Shown here: positions 43,669-53,255 of the stretch, piece by piece
Numbering within the stretch: the first letter of the stretch is position 1
How the letters are laid out: the number at the start of each line of letters is the position of its first letter
Source: Dromiciops gliroides
Taxonomy: Eukaryota; Chordata; Mammalia; Microbiotheria; Microbiotheriidae
DNA: 64,000 nt
Direction: 5' to 3'
Assembly (NCBI RefSeq): GCF_019393635.1
Contig: NC_057866.1
Span: forward strand, 278,078,874 to 278,142,873
Made by a program: the position numbers and the translations under genes
The notes under the pieces: generated by a model
The model's input: only the letters and a program-made list of their open reading frames with translations
What the model was told of the DNA's origin: nothing
Database searches by the model: none

Positions 43669-44218
43669 ACACTGGCCATGTCTGATTTGTCATTGTGAGC
43701 ACATCTCCTCTATCAGGGAAGGGGTAGAGCTGCCTCACCTGTCCTCTGGTATTAATGACTCCTTATTAAGTTGGTCAGAGCTCTTAAGTCTTTCAGAGTT
43801 GTCTTCACAACGTGGTCATCGCTGTATTCTCACTGGTGCTCCTGGATCTAGTCATTTCCCTCTTCGTCCGTTCATAAAAGTCCTTCCAAGGTTCTCTACA
43901 TTGTGCCTTTCATCACTGACTGCAGTAGCTTTCCATCACATTCATGGACTATGACTGACTTGGCCATTCCCTATGTCAGTTTACCATCTCACACGCACCA
44001 AAAGCTACTATCAACATTTTTGTACATAAGGATCCTTTTCTCTTTGATCTCTTTGGGGTATAGGTGTGGCAGAGCTATTGCTGAGGCAAAGGGTATGCAC
44101 AGCTTTGGGGGCAAAGTTCCAAACCCTTTCCAGGATGGCTGCTGCAGTTCACAGCTACTCCACCAATGCATCAACGTCCCCATTCTCCCACAGCCTCCCC
44201 AACATTTGGCAGGATGGT

Positions 44219-44511
44219 TTGTGACACAGGGGTCACTTGTACATGAGGCAACTTGCAGGCGTAAGAGAATGCTTGTCTTGGAGTCAGGACTCCAAATCAG
44301 GAGCCTGAATTTGACTCCTTCCTCAAACATTTACCAGCTTTGTGACCTTGGACAAGTCACTTAACCTCTGATGCAGTTTCCTCATCTATAAAATGGAAAT
44401 AATGACTGCACCTACCTCTCCGGGTTGTGGAGATCAGATGAGATAACAGATGTCAAGTGCTTTGCAAACCCCAAATGGCCACAGAAAAGCTAGACATAAT
44501 ATTATTTTCAA
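44219..44511 (+). repeat. CORE-SINE (MIR/THER-like) inserted in L1
   Basis: 'gtcttggagtcaggactcca', 'tttgtgaccttggacaagtc', 'tcatctataaaatggaaata' and 'tgtcaagtgctttgcaaacc' are present. The L1 text is collinear on both sides of it. Confidence 0.75.
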
Positions 44512-45260
44512 CTTTGCCAGTCTGATGGGGGGTAAGATACAACCTCAAGGTGACTTCAATTTATGTTTCTACAGTCATTAATGGTTTGGAGCAGTTTTTC
44601 AGATGGCTTGAATTTCTCCATTTATCAATTGGGGAATGAGTCCTGTTCTACAAATTGGAATTAGTTCCTTATATATCTTGGAAATGAGCCCTTCATCAGA
44701 GAAACTCAATGCAAAGATTTTTCCTAATTAGCTTTCCCTTCTAATTTTAGTTGCATTGGTTTTGTTTATATAAAACCTTTTATGCTATATAACTAAACCT
44801 GTCCATTTTATTTTCTGAGTTCCTCTGTCTTTCATTTGGTTGGTCATGAATTCTTCCCCTATCCATACATTTGAAAGGTAATTTCTTGCTTGTTCCTCTA
44901 ATTTGTTTATGATGTGACCTTTTAAATCTAAGTCAAGTGACTCCTTGAAGTTTGTCTCAGTGTACAGTGTCAATTGCTGGCCTCTGAGTATTTTTAAAGG
45001 CTTGTTCTGCCTTGCATACAAGTATGAGACATGTCCATCTGTACTCTCATCCCTGACTTATTAGCAGAATTCTTTCTCCAAGCCCAGAATCTCTCCTTCC
45101 TGCCTTGTGGAGCTCCTCAGAAAGTGGCTCTTAGTGTTTGTTTCTTTCTTCTGCAGCATGTTTACAATTGGTGCATGAAACTGTCTTTAGGTGACCCGGA
45201 TAGACCTTGAGCTTGACAATGTCTTGGCAGTAACCGCCGGGTCTCTGCTCTTCTCTCTAG

Positions 45261-45387
45261 GTTTTGGAGTGGAATGTACAACCGCTTCGAAAAAGGCATG
45301 CAGCCCCGGCAGTCAGTGACCGACTACCTGATGGCTGTGAAGGAGGAAACACAGCAACTGGAAGAGGAGCTGCAGGTCCTAGAAGAG
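45261..45387 (+). CDS. MTMR7: MTMR7 coding exon: end of domain and coiled coil (residues ~498-540)
   Basis: One base completes Lys, then 42 codons encode FWSGMYNRFEKGMQPRQSVT and DYLMAVKEETQQLEEELQVL with a final EE. The heptad-like QQLEEELQVLEE run starts the coiled coil by which MTMR6/7/8 proteins bind MTMR9 (family knowledge). It ends in phase 0. The acceptor is 'tctctctag' and the donor 'gag|gtaacaccag'. Confidence 0.97.
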
Positions 45388-45714
45388 GTAACACCAGCCT
45401 GAGGCACTGGCTTCTTTTCCTCTATGGCCTCCCCATGGCCTTCTCTGCCCATCTTCCATCCTGTATGTTGTCACTAGACCAGCCCCAGAACGTGGCTCTC
45501 GTGTGGTAGCCATCACCCTTCAGGTAGTCTGGTTCCATTAAGTCCAGACCTCTCTGCCTGCCTCCCTATCTGGCCTCCCAATCTAGCCTGGCTCTCCATT
45601 CCTTGTGCTCACTGACCTTCTGATTGATCAGTTTCACCAGCATGGCCAGCCCTACTTCAGACACATTGGTACCATTGTTCATGGGCTCCTTTCCCCTGTC
45701 ATTCCAATGAGCCC

Positions 45715-45805
45715 TCCCCGCTTCCTCCCCGCTTCCTTCCTTCCTTCTTTCCTTCCTTCCTTCCCTCCCTCCCTCCCTCTCCATTTCTTCCTTCCTTCCT
45801 TCCAC
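45715..45805. repeat. (CTTC)n-rich low-complexity tract
   Basis: Imperfect CTTC/CCCT repeats, C/T only over most of 90 bp. Confidence 0.92.
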
Positions 45806-45999
45806 TATCTGCCCTTCCTTAATTATACTGGTTCCCTTCTCTGAACTGAGATTGGATTCAGAGTTCTAGAGAATAAGATCTTTTAGAAAACATGAGTCCG
45901 AGATGCTTCTGGCATGTCTAGGTGGAGATTCCTGGTAGAACCCACACTATGGTAAATGGGAAGCCTTCCACTTCTCCTCCAGGGATCTTTATTGAGTTA

Positions 46000-46795
46000 A
46001 TCAGAAGTCAGTCAGCAGTGCCTTATTAAGCACCTACTGTGTGTCGTGCATTGTGCTAAGCACTAGGGATCCAAAGACAAAATTGAAGCAATCTCTGACT
46101 TCATGGAGACACACACACGTGCCTAGACGCATGTCCACACATGTCCATATATGTATATATGCATATCTCTACATCTCTGTGCTTCCTCCTTCATTAGGGA
46201 AGGGAGTCTAGAGCCTGGGAGAACAGGAAATATCGATGGTGGTGCAGAGTTAAGTGTTGAGTGAAACAAAGAATTGGAAGAGTCAAAGGTCAGGAGGGAG
46301 AGCCTTCCAGGCATGGGGGACAGCTAGTACAAAGGCATGGAAGTGGGAGATGCCAGTGTGGCTGGACAGTAGAGAGTGCAAGGGGAGTAATATGTATGTA
46401 GATGGGAAGGGCAAGAAGGGGCCGAGTTGGATGGGATTGAAATACTAACAAAGAAGTTTCTATTTGATCCTGAGGTGACCACAGAGAACCACGGAGCTTA
46501 GTGAGTAAGGAGCCGGTCCGTGCTCAGACTCTTGCTTTAGGTAGAGCACTATGGAGGCCCTGGCTGTGTGGGGGAGGGCTGAGAGTGGGGACCAACCCGA
46601 GACACCCGAGAAGGTGTCTGAAGTTGTCTGGGTGAGAAGTGAAGAGGATGTGGATTAGGGTGGTGGCCATGAGTGTGTAGAGAAAAAGGGATGTAGGAAG
46701 AGGTGTGGTCGAGGCAGAAATGGGAGATTTGGCCACTGATTAGATCTGTGGTGTGAGTGAGAAGTCAAGGATTACTTCAAGGCTCGTGGGATGAC
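46000..46795 (-). repeat. L2 LINE remnant, antisense, long
   Basis: 'tattaagcacctactgtgtg', 'cttccaggcatgggggacag', 'ttctatttgatcctgaggtg' and 'gtcaaggattacttcaaggc' keep the order of the L2 3' half read in reverse. Confidence 0.7.
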
Positions 46796-46797
46796 TG

Positions 46798-46932
46798 GAA
46801 GAATGAATGAATGAATGAATGAATGAATGAATGAATGAATGAATGAATGAATGAATGAATGAATGAATGAATGAATGAATGAATGGATGAATGGATGGAT
46901 GAATGGATGAATGAATGGATGGATGGATGGAT
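46798..46932. repeat. (GAAT)n to (GGAT)n tetranucleotide array
   Basis: About 33 units, first GAAT, then mixed GAAT/GGAT, then GGAT, ending beside the palindrome at 46936-46951. Confidence 0.97.
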
Positions 46933-47034
46933 GAAGGCATGCATGCATGCCATTTACTCATCATTACCCTGGGCCTGTTTGTTCCCTTTTCTCTCAGTGA
47001 CATCATCATCCTCTGAATTCAGTGATTATCTCTC

Positions 47035-47760
47035 TGCTAATAACTGAAATCGACATATCCATTCATCGTTTATTGCCTAATCGCCCCTCCTGTATATCAG
47101 CTGATCTCAGTTCACGCCCTAATTTTCCTGTTTCTGCTGAGCGTTACTCAGGTTTCAGATTTGGTCATTCTCAGCACTTCCTCCTCCCCAGCCCTCATTT
47201 CCAATCACTTCCTAAGTCTGATCAGTTCTGTCCCCCAGCACCTCTTACCTGGTCATTGCTCAGTCTCCAGTCCAATCTGTGCTTCTCGCCCTCTCCTTTC
47301 CTTTCTAATTTGTCCTCCACCCAGCCGCCAAAATAACCCTCCCCCACTCATGGATCTTCAGTGGCTGCCTATTGCCTCTGGGATAAGAGACCCGTCAGCT
47401 TGAAGCTACAGCTTTCTCCTCACACACTCCGTGGTCTGGTTTGTCTTTGTGTCAGCAGGGCAGGGCACAGATCAGTCCTGAATAAGTGCATCTGCACTTC
47501 TGCCTTTGCCCAGCCCCCACATGTCCTCTCTGATACTTTGCCCCCTTCCCTTCCTTCAGGCCAGGCTTGTGTGCCCCCTCCCAAAAGAAGCTTCCCCTGA
47601 TCCCTGCCCTTTTAAGGTTGAGACTCTCTCCCTACTCCCCTTCTATTTCTTCCTTATGGTATTCCTCATGGAGCAGAAGCACCCGAGGGCAGGGACCGTT
47701 TCCTTTTTGGCACCGAGGAAGTGTCTAATAAATGTCTGTCGACTTGCCGATGAAAAGACC
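47035..47760 (+). repeat. L2 LINE remnant, sense, 3' part
   Basis: 'tcatggatcttcagtggctg' and 'cctattgcctctgggataag' are followed by 'gagggcagggaccgtttcct' and 'gtctaataaatgtctg', the L2 3' end order. Confidence 0.7.
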
Positions 47761-47814
47761 CTCAGGTTTGGGGAATTCTGTGCCTCCATGGAGTCAGAGA
47801 GCCTGTCCACCACT

Positions 47815-47990
47815 GAGAAGCATTTGTTAAGTGCTTGCTGTGTGCCAGACACGATGCAAAAACAATTCAGTATTGATCTTGTACTCGCACAGGTGAGGCA
47901 CTGGGATAGAAAAGATCAAAAGGACAATGTCCCTGCCCTCAAAGAGCTTCCATTCTCTTTCAGGCTATTACTGGACGACAGATGAGCAAA
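47815..47990 (-). repeat. Antisense L2 3' end
   Basis: 'gcatttgttaagtgcttgct', 'gtgtgccagacacgatgc' and 'ccctcaaagagcttccattc' are present. Confidence 0.6.
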
Positions 47991-48206
47991 CACGAGATGA
48001 TCTGAGGAGGGACAGGGGCATAGACACATACATGTATTAGGGTGGCAGTAGGATGGATCTCTGAGGTCTGGTTAAAGGAACTGAAAATGCTTAGGGAAGA
48101 AAAGGCTTAAAGGGGGGTGGGGTGGGAGGAGATCAACATTTGAAGGGCTGTCATCATGTGGAAGTGGGCCCCAGGGGCAGAGCCAGGAGCTGTGAGGGGA
48201 ATTTAT

Positions 48207-48357
48207 TTGTTTTGTTTTGTTTGCGGGGCAATGGGGGTTAAGTGACTTGCCCAGGGTCACACAGCTAGTAAGTGTTAAGTGTCTGAGGCCGGATTTGAAC
48301 TCAGGTACTCCTGAATCCAGGGCTGGTGCTCTATCCACTGCGCCATCTAGCTGCCCC
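48207..48357 (-). repeat. tRNA-derived marsupial SINE, antisense, with 17-bp TSD
   Basis: Full copy. 'ctgtgaggggaatttat' lies at 48190-48206 and 48358-48374, a perfect 17-bp duplication. Confidence 0.95.
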
Positions 48358-48401
48358 CTGTGAGGGGAATTTATGAAGACAGATTTAAGCTTTATTAAGG
48401 C

Positions 48402-48492
48402 TGTTGTTGTTTGTCCTTCGTTCTCAGAGAGGACTGTGACACAGCAAGGTGATGTCATGACTTGCAGTGAATTGGATTTAAGTGAGGGATGG
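48402..48492 (-). repeat. MAR1-like SINE fragment, antisense
   Basis: 'gttgtttgtccttcgttctc' and 'gtgatgtcatgacttgcagt' match the family at 11698-12005. Confidence 0.65.
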
Positions 48493-48991
48493 CCGTAACC
48501 CTAAGCAGAAGTGGAACAGGCTGCCCTGGGAGTCCTGGGCTCCTGTTCTGGGACTGATTTTTAGAGGTGAGGCTGGAGAAGTCCTGACCTGTGGGTTCCC
48601 ATTTACTAGCAAATGCTTTCCAAATGGGTAGTTCACTAGGCAGCACAGCAGCCAAGGGATGAACTAAATCATGCATAAAGCTTGACCTTGCAAAGCTGAT
48701 TGAAGGCTGTCAGTGCAGATGACCAGGACTTCCTGGGACTTTCCTGGTGGGAAGCAGGTACCTGTGCAGGTTTAAAAAGTATCCCATGCCAACCATTTGT
48801 GACTATGTAAGGACCAAGGTCTGTGGATCTCAACTGAGACAAGGCTCAAGCATCAAGACCCTTAGTTGAATCACCCCTGTTTGAAATAAGGAAACTGATT
48901 GATGGTGGTTTCCCAAAATATGTCAGAGAGGGGGCTTTTCATAAACAGGGAGTCCCAAAGTCTCAGTGGAGTTTAGTAGACTTTTGGGATC

Positions 48992-48993
<2 letters not shown>

Positions 48994-49059
<66 letters not shown>
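48994..49059. repeat. (GT)33 microsatellite
   Basis: Uninterrupted dinucleotide run 640 bp before the last MTMR7 exon, followed by 'acacacaa'. Confidence 0.97.
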
Positions 49060-49061
<2 letters not shown>

Positions 49062-49077
49062 ACACAAAGCCTCAGAT

Positions 49078-49240
49078 ACTAGTTACTAGTGACTCTGGGC
49101 AAGTCACTGAACCTGCCTGCCTCAGTTTCCTCCACTATAAAATGGAGATGATAACAGCATCTATCTCCCAGGATTGCTGTGAGGATCAAATGAAATCTTA
49201 CCTGTAAAGCACTTTGCAAATCTTAGAGTTATCGTTATTA
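49078..49240 (+). repeat. MIR-like CORE-SINE
   Basis: 'gtgactctgggcaagtcact', 'ctataaaatggagatgataa' and 'gtaaagcactttgcaaatct' are present. Confidence 0.72.
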
Positions 49241-49699
49241 ACTCTGATTATGTTTTTTTTTCAAAAGGCAGTGTTGCAATAGATGGAAGACTGCCCATGT
49301 GCAAGAGGCAGGCAGCCCAGCAGGATTTCAGCCACTTAGTCCAAGCCCTGGCCAAAAGAGGATCGATCCCCAGAGCATTAGGGTCCGCCACCCACCATCC
49401 GGCGTTCACTTGAAGGGGTCTCACAACTCGAAAAACTGAGCCCTTGACAAACAACTGTGGACGTTCCCATTTCACTTGTCAACAGCACTCATTGGTTTTC
49501 CCAGCTTTCTCCTCCCTCCAAAAAGAGCATAAGCATGTCGAATCCCTCTTGGACCAAATGGCTGAAATTCTGTGAGTGTGAAACCCAGGCGTCCTTCCTA
49601 GTCTTTTCATAGAGCTAGCAGCGCGATGGTGAATAGAGTGAACAGACAGGGGAGAAAAAGTCCATGACCCCAAACAAATGGAAACCTTTTTCTTTCTAG

Positions 49700-50104
49700 A
49701 GGCTGGAAAGAATCCACAAGATCCCACCTGGCCACGCTCCGGGGAAGAGAGAGCCCGGCGCGCCGCAGAGCAAACCTTGCGGGCTGTCTGTCCCGGCCCC
49801 CAGTGCCGGGAATCCCGCCGCGGATTCCAGCGCGGGGAACCCGACCCCGGCCCCCAGTGCCGGGAACCCCGCCGCGGATTCCAGCGGGCCCTCGCGGAGC
49901 CCTTCCCAAGGAGACGACGACTCCGCCCTGATCCTCACGCAGGAGAACCTGAAGACCTCTGATCCCGATCTCTCGGCCAACAGCGACCAGGAGTCCGGGG
50001 TGGAGGACCTGAGCTGCCGCTCCCCGAGCGGGGGCGAGTGCTTGCCCAGCGAGGACAGCGGCAAGGACCCCGACCCCGACGAGGCGGTGTTCCTCACCGC
50101 GTGA
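49700..50104 (+). CDS. MTMR7: MTMR7 last coding exon: coiled coil end and acidic tail (residues ~541-674)
   Basis: The exon has 134 codons and a TGA stop at 50102-50104. It begins RLERIHKI (end of coiled coil). A Pro/Ala/Ser/Gly-rich linker follows, then the conserved SPSQGDDDSALILTQ, DPDLSANSDQESGVEDLSCR, SGKD and the C-terminus DEAVFLTA. The linker carries an in-frame 54-bp tandem repeat (first copy from 49792, second from 49846; PAPSAGNPAADSS appears twice). This accounts for the predicted protein being about 14 residues longer than human. The exon is very GC- and CpG-rich compared with its surroundings. Confidence 0.96.
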   Translation, partial: RLERIHKIPPGHAPGKREPGAPQSKPCGLSVPAPSAGNPAADSSAGNPTPAPSAGNPAADSSGPSRSPSQGDDDSALILTQENLKTSDPDLSANSDQESGVEDLSCRSPSGGECLPSEDSGKDPDPDEAVFLTA

Positions 50105-50115
50105 GCCCCTCACCG
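49735..50115. promoter_or_regulatory. CpG-rich block over the MTMR7 last exon
   Basis: CpG dinucleotides and GC are much denser here than in the flanking intron and UTR, in runs such as 'ccgccgcgg' and 'gacgaggcggtg'. It coincides with coding sequence and is not near a visible start site, so it is an intragenic CpG cluster and not a promoter that I can support. Confidence 0.5.
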
Positions 50116-50639
50116 CACCTAGGCACTGCCGGGGACACGAGACGTTCCCCCAAGGGGGGAGCCGTGCAATCCAACACGGAATGAATGACCAAGGAGAGTG
50201 GGATATAGGCTCCCGGGGCCATGGACTGACACTGTAAGGATGCCTGAGCGTCGAAAATTGCCTTTGGCCTTTTCGGTGGCAGAAGCTTTCCTCCCCTCTT
50301 CTAGGTATCTATGAAAATCAAGGTAGAGAAATGAATGTATAAACATAAAGCATAGTACTTTGAGAACTGGGATTCGAATCGGAAAACACCCACAGGAATT
50401 TTTAAGCTTGATTTATAAATTCTAGGTCATATTACACTTAAACCTCTTTCTTCTAAAATCCCTAGAAACAAGTCTGAGAAATGATAATGATAATCATTGA
50501 CTAAAAGGGGAGAAAAACCCTTTGAAAATTCCCCAAAGAGATGTAAAGCAAGAGAAAAGTCAAAGTTCTTAGACAAAAAGGAGGGGGTGGGGGGAAGTGG
50601 AGGAAAGGGAGAGAAGGAAGAAAAGGAAAGAACTGGAAA

Positions 50640-51270
50640 CATGAGTCAATTTAGCAAATATTAAGTGCCTACTGGTTACAGGGCACTAGGGCAGCCTTCA
50701 AGGAATTGACTGGCTCTTCTAGGGGGTTGGGGTCCAGAAGCAAGTGAGCAAATACACAAGATTATTGGAGCAGAGACCCAACAACTAGGGGATCCAGGGA
50801 AGGCTTCCTGGAGGAGGAGGCACCAGAGCTCCCTTGAGGGACGATGTCGAGTGAATGCAATACAGGAATGGGGACTGAGTCTGGAAAACTGCAGAGGCAG
50901 GAAATGGGATATCAGACTTATTAGGCTGATGTGAAACAAGGCTGGAGAGGTGGGTTGGAACCAGCTTGGGGGATGGGGAGGACTTTGTATTTATTGGATC
51001 CCAGGGGAATAGGGATTCAGAGTGGGTTTAGAGCAGGGGATATTAGTGCTTTGGGAAGATTTTTGTCAGCTGTGTGGAAAATGGAAAGGGAGAGAGACAA
51101 AGCAGGGAAATAATTTAGAAGACAGTCCGGGCAAGAAATGATAAGGACCAGTGATTTCAAGGGAAGCCGAACTGGGGAGACAACAACAAAGGCTGTGAGG
51201 TGGGAAGGAGACTTCAGGCAGAAGATGGGGAGCTCTCTTGGCGAGGTTGTTTGATGCTGATGGGCATTTT
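50640..51270 (-). repeat. L2-like LINE remnant, antisense, in the MTMR7 3' UTR
   Basis: 'gcaaatattaagtgcctact', 'gggaaggcttcctggaggag' and 'gggaggactttgtatttatt' follow the antisense L2 order, more diverged than at 46000-46795. Confidence 0.5.
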
Positions 51271-51845
51271 GTCTCCAGGTGATTAGTCACCACTGCTTCG
51301 ATTTTCTAAACTACCACGGGGTGTTGTAGTCTGTGTGAGCTTGTCCAAGATGCTTTCAGCGTAGCAGGGACCCGAGCGGGTTCTTAGTCTGCTGGTTTTA
51401 CCTCTGGCTACCTAAAACTGGGCCTGGGATCATGGGAGTTAGGCCTGAGCCCCACAAGCTACAGCTGAGGGCAGAGATGTGACTTGCCCCTGTCCCAGTG
51501 ACAGAAAGTAGTGGTCGAAGTACTGTTTTGAATGCATTTAATGAGTGGTTAGGGATGCCCATTCCCTGTAATCCCTCTTTACTGACCAGTCACATTGACA
51601 TGAAAGGGCTGCCTCTTTTTGAGGTATAGCCTTTATCACGAAGAGAAAGACCCACAGCTCAGCAGCAGCCTCACAACCCCACTTCCCCCACTTCTGATGA
51701 TTCTTAACCACAAACCCTGGAAATGAGAACAAACCTCACAGCACCCATCAGTCATGTGAATATACCTCAGTGGCAAGGCTGTTTCACTGTATGCACGGCT
51801 GGGAGTGAGCAGGGCTTACTCTTCTGCTAGGCACCTCTCATACCT

Positions 51846-51925
51846 CACACCTTCTCCACATCAAGAGACCCCCCCCCCCAAACCACACACCTTCTCCACA
51901 TCAAGAGACCCCACCCCCACCCCAA
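51846..51925 (+). repeat. 40-bp tandem duplication in the MTMR7 3' UTR
   Basis: The sequence 'cacaccttctccacatcaag' followed by 'agacccc', a C-rich run and 'aaaccaca' occurs twice with a 40-bp offset. The copies differ only in the C tract. It is a short local duplication, probably recent. Confidence 0.85.
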
Positions 51926-53233
51926 ACCACAGCCTTGGCACTCACGGATATTGATGGAGTATGAATTAAGTGTAGTGCATGTGAATGAAACTTTAATGAG
52001 GGCCTGGCCTTATGTTATGAGAATTCTAGGTATCAACAAAGAAATCTGGGGGCAAAGTGGCCCTAAAATCACACTGTGGTAGGTCTTAGACTTTATTTAG
52101 CTAAGCCTGGGCGTTCATAAGGGATGATGCATGGCTTTTTGCTGAGTCCCCTGGTCAGGGAAGGAGGTGCTTACAGAGCAATGCAGATTGTCATCACTGG
52201 CTTCAAGTACCAGAGGCTTACCGGGCCCCTTGGGGATGGGGGCCAATGGGGAGGAGGGGGTACAGGTATGCCCTTCCCCATCTGCCTCAGGGTTTCTGGA
52301 TGCATGGTGTACAGTTCAGCACATCTGACCCTAGTTTAGTTTTGTTTTTTACCCTAAACCTTTTTTAACATCCGGGATCGGATCTCCATGTTGTTTCTAC
52401 CTCGTATAACGTAGTTTGCCACTGGGCCACTTCCTCTGGGCTAACACAGAGATGACCAGACTTTATCAAGCTAACCAACACTTACTCCTTCAGGTTTTCC
52501 TTACTCTCTGGAGTTCTCTCTTTGTCTCCATTTTAAAACACGGGACCAGCTCTGGTCTGTTCAGACAAAGCTAGTGTTGTAGGTGTTTCTTGGCTCTTCT
52601 GTAAGTACGTTTCAATTCCAAATTAGGCTTTCGGAGATTGATGGCTAGCTAACTCCAGATCCTGGCTCGGGAAGCCTGGGCTGAGCAGCGCCAACCTGAC
52701 AGACATATTGAATATAAATGGCCTGTTTTTAAGATGCCGTTTTTCTTCTGTTTTATTACATTGTCACTCTATTTTATAGGCCATTTGAAAATTGTCTACA
52801 GAGAAAAATGTGAGTTGTAGACTTTTAAAATAACTGGTACAGTCTATACTGGAGAGGTTGGGTAGTTATAATGCTGACTAGAGAAGGACCTACTGTTTGG
52901 TTTAGTTTGCATGTACTTTAAAATTGCATCTTAAAAATGTCTCTCACTATCTTTGGCTTCTGTGTAAAATGAATCTGCAAAAAGGGGTGTAAAGAAACAG
53001 TGAGGGCTGCCTTCTTAAAGTTAAGACTGAAAGCCACAGAGGGACCCTGACAATATAGAAATACTCCCACAGGGTTTTAACTGGCATTATGCCAACTTCT
53101 GGGTCAGGAATCACAGACCGATGTCTTCTGTCCAGTTCCCAAATGGTAAAGTCAATGGCATTTTGGTTACCTTAAGTGTTTGTCTTGTCACGTATGTGGT
53201 GTGTATATCGTACTGGTAAAAAGTACCTTTTAC

Positions 53234-53239
53234 AATAAA
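53234..53239 (+). terminator. MTMR7: Poly(A) signal AATAAA, likely MTMR7 3' end
   Basis: The context is 'ttttacaataaatccttc', followed within 25 bases by T/G-rich 'gttgtctttt'. It is the first canonical signal after the stop codon that I found. A second + strand signal at 55081 could serve a longer form. Confidence 0.6.
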
Positions 53240-53255
53240 TCCTTCTCACGCGAGT

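Larger units (their letters stand above)
43448..45015 (-). repeat. L1 LINE remnant, antisense, interrupted twice
   Basis: The reversed 3' region starts at 43448 ('gcatttattttctcttcccc', 'caaatatacatagtcaagga'), then runs 43670-44218 ('ctatcaacatttttgtacat', 'gatctctttggggtatagg', 'aaagggtatgcacagcttt') and 44512-45015 ('ccatttatcaattggggaat', 'gttgcattggttttgtttat', 'ggttggtcatgaattcttcc'). A piece resembling an L1 5' end and a CORE-SINE interrupt it. Confidence 0.72.
41611..45260 (+). other. MTMR7: MTMR7 intron, 3.65 kb
   Basis: Dense in repeats: a TGAA microsatellite, L2 fragments in both orientations, a SINE, and an antisense L1 interrupted by a CORE-SINE. 42560-43285 and 45020-45260 show nothing recognisable. 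The acceptor is 'cttctctctag'. Confidence 0.82.
45388..49699 (+). other. MTMR7: MTMR7 last intron, 4.3 kb
   Basis: Contains CTTC-rich sequence, L2 remnants in both orientations, a tetranucleotide array, a SINE, a SINE fragment and a GT array (all listed). 45388-45700, 45850-45990, 48490-48985 and 49245-49690 show nothing else. The acceptor is 'ctttttctttctag'. Confidence 0.82.
50105..53255 (+). other. MTMR7: MTMR7 3' UTR (probable)
   Basis: From the TGA to the first AATAAA I can find on this strand is about 3.15 kb with no intron signal required. The proximal part includes an antisense L2-like remnant (50640-51270) and a 40-bp tandem duplication (51846-51925). 51930-53230 has no recognisable repeat, is AT-richer and looks like ordinary UTR. 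No transcript evidence is available. Confidence 0.6.

Noticed and set aside
46798-46951. CRISPR-like array
   Set aside because: Simple 4-bp tandem repeats with no spacers, in a mammalian genome.
49735-50115. Promoter-type CpG island for an antisense gene
   Set aside because: CpG density is explained by the GC-rich coding exon. No start-site elements or antisense exon structure were seen.
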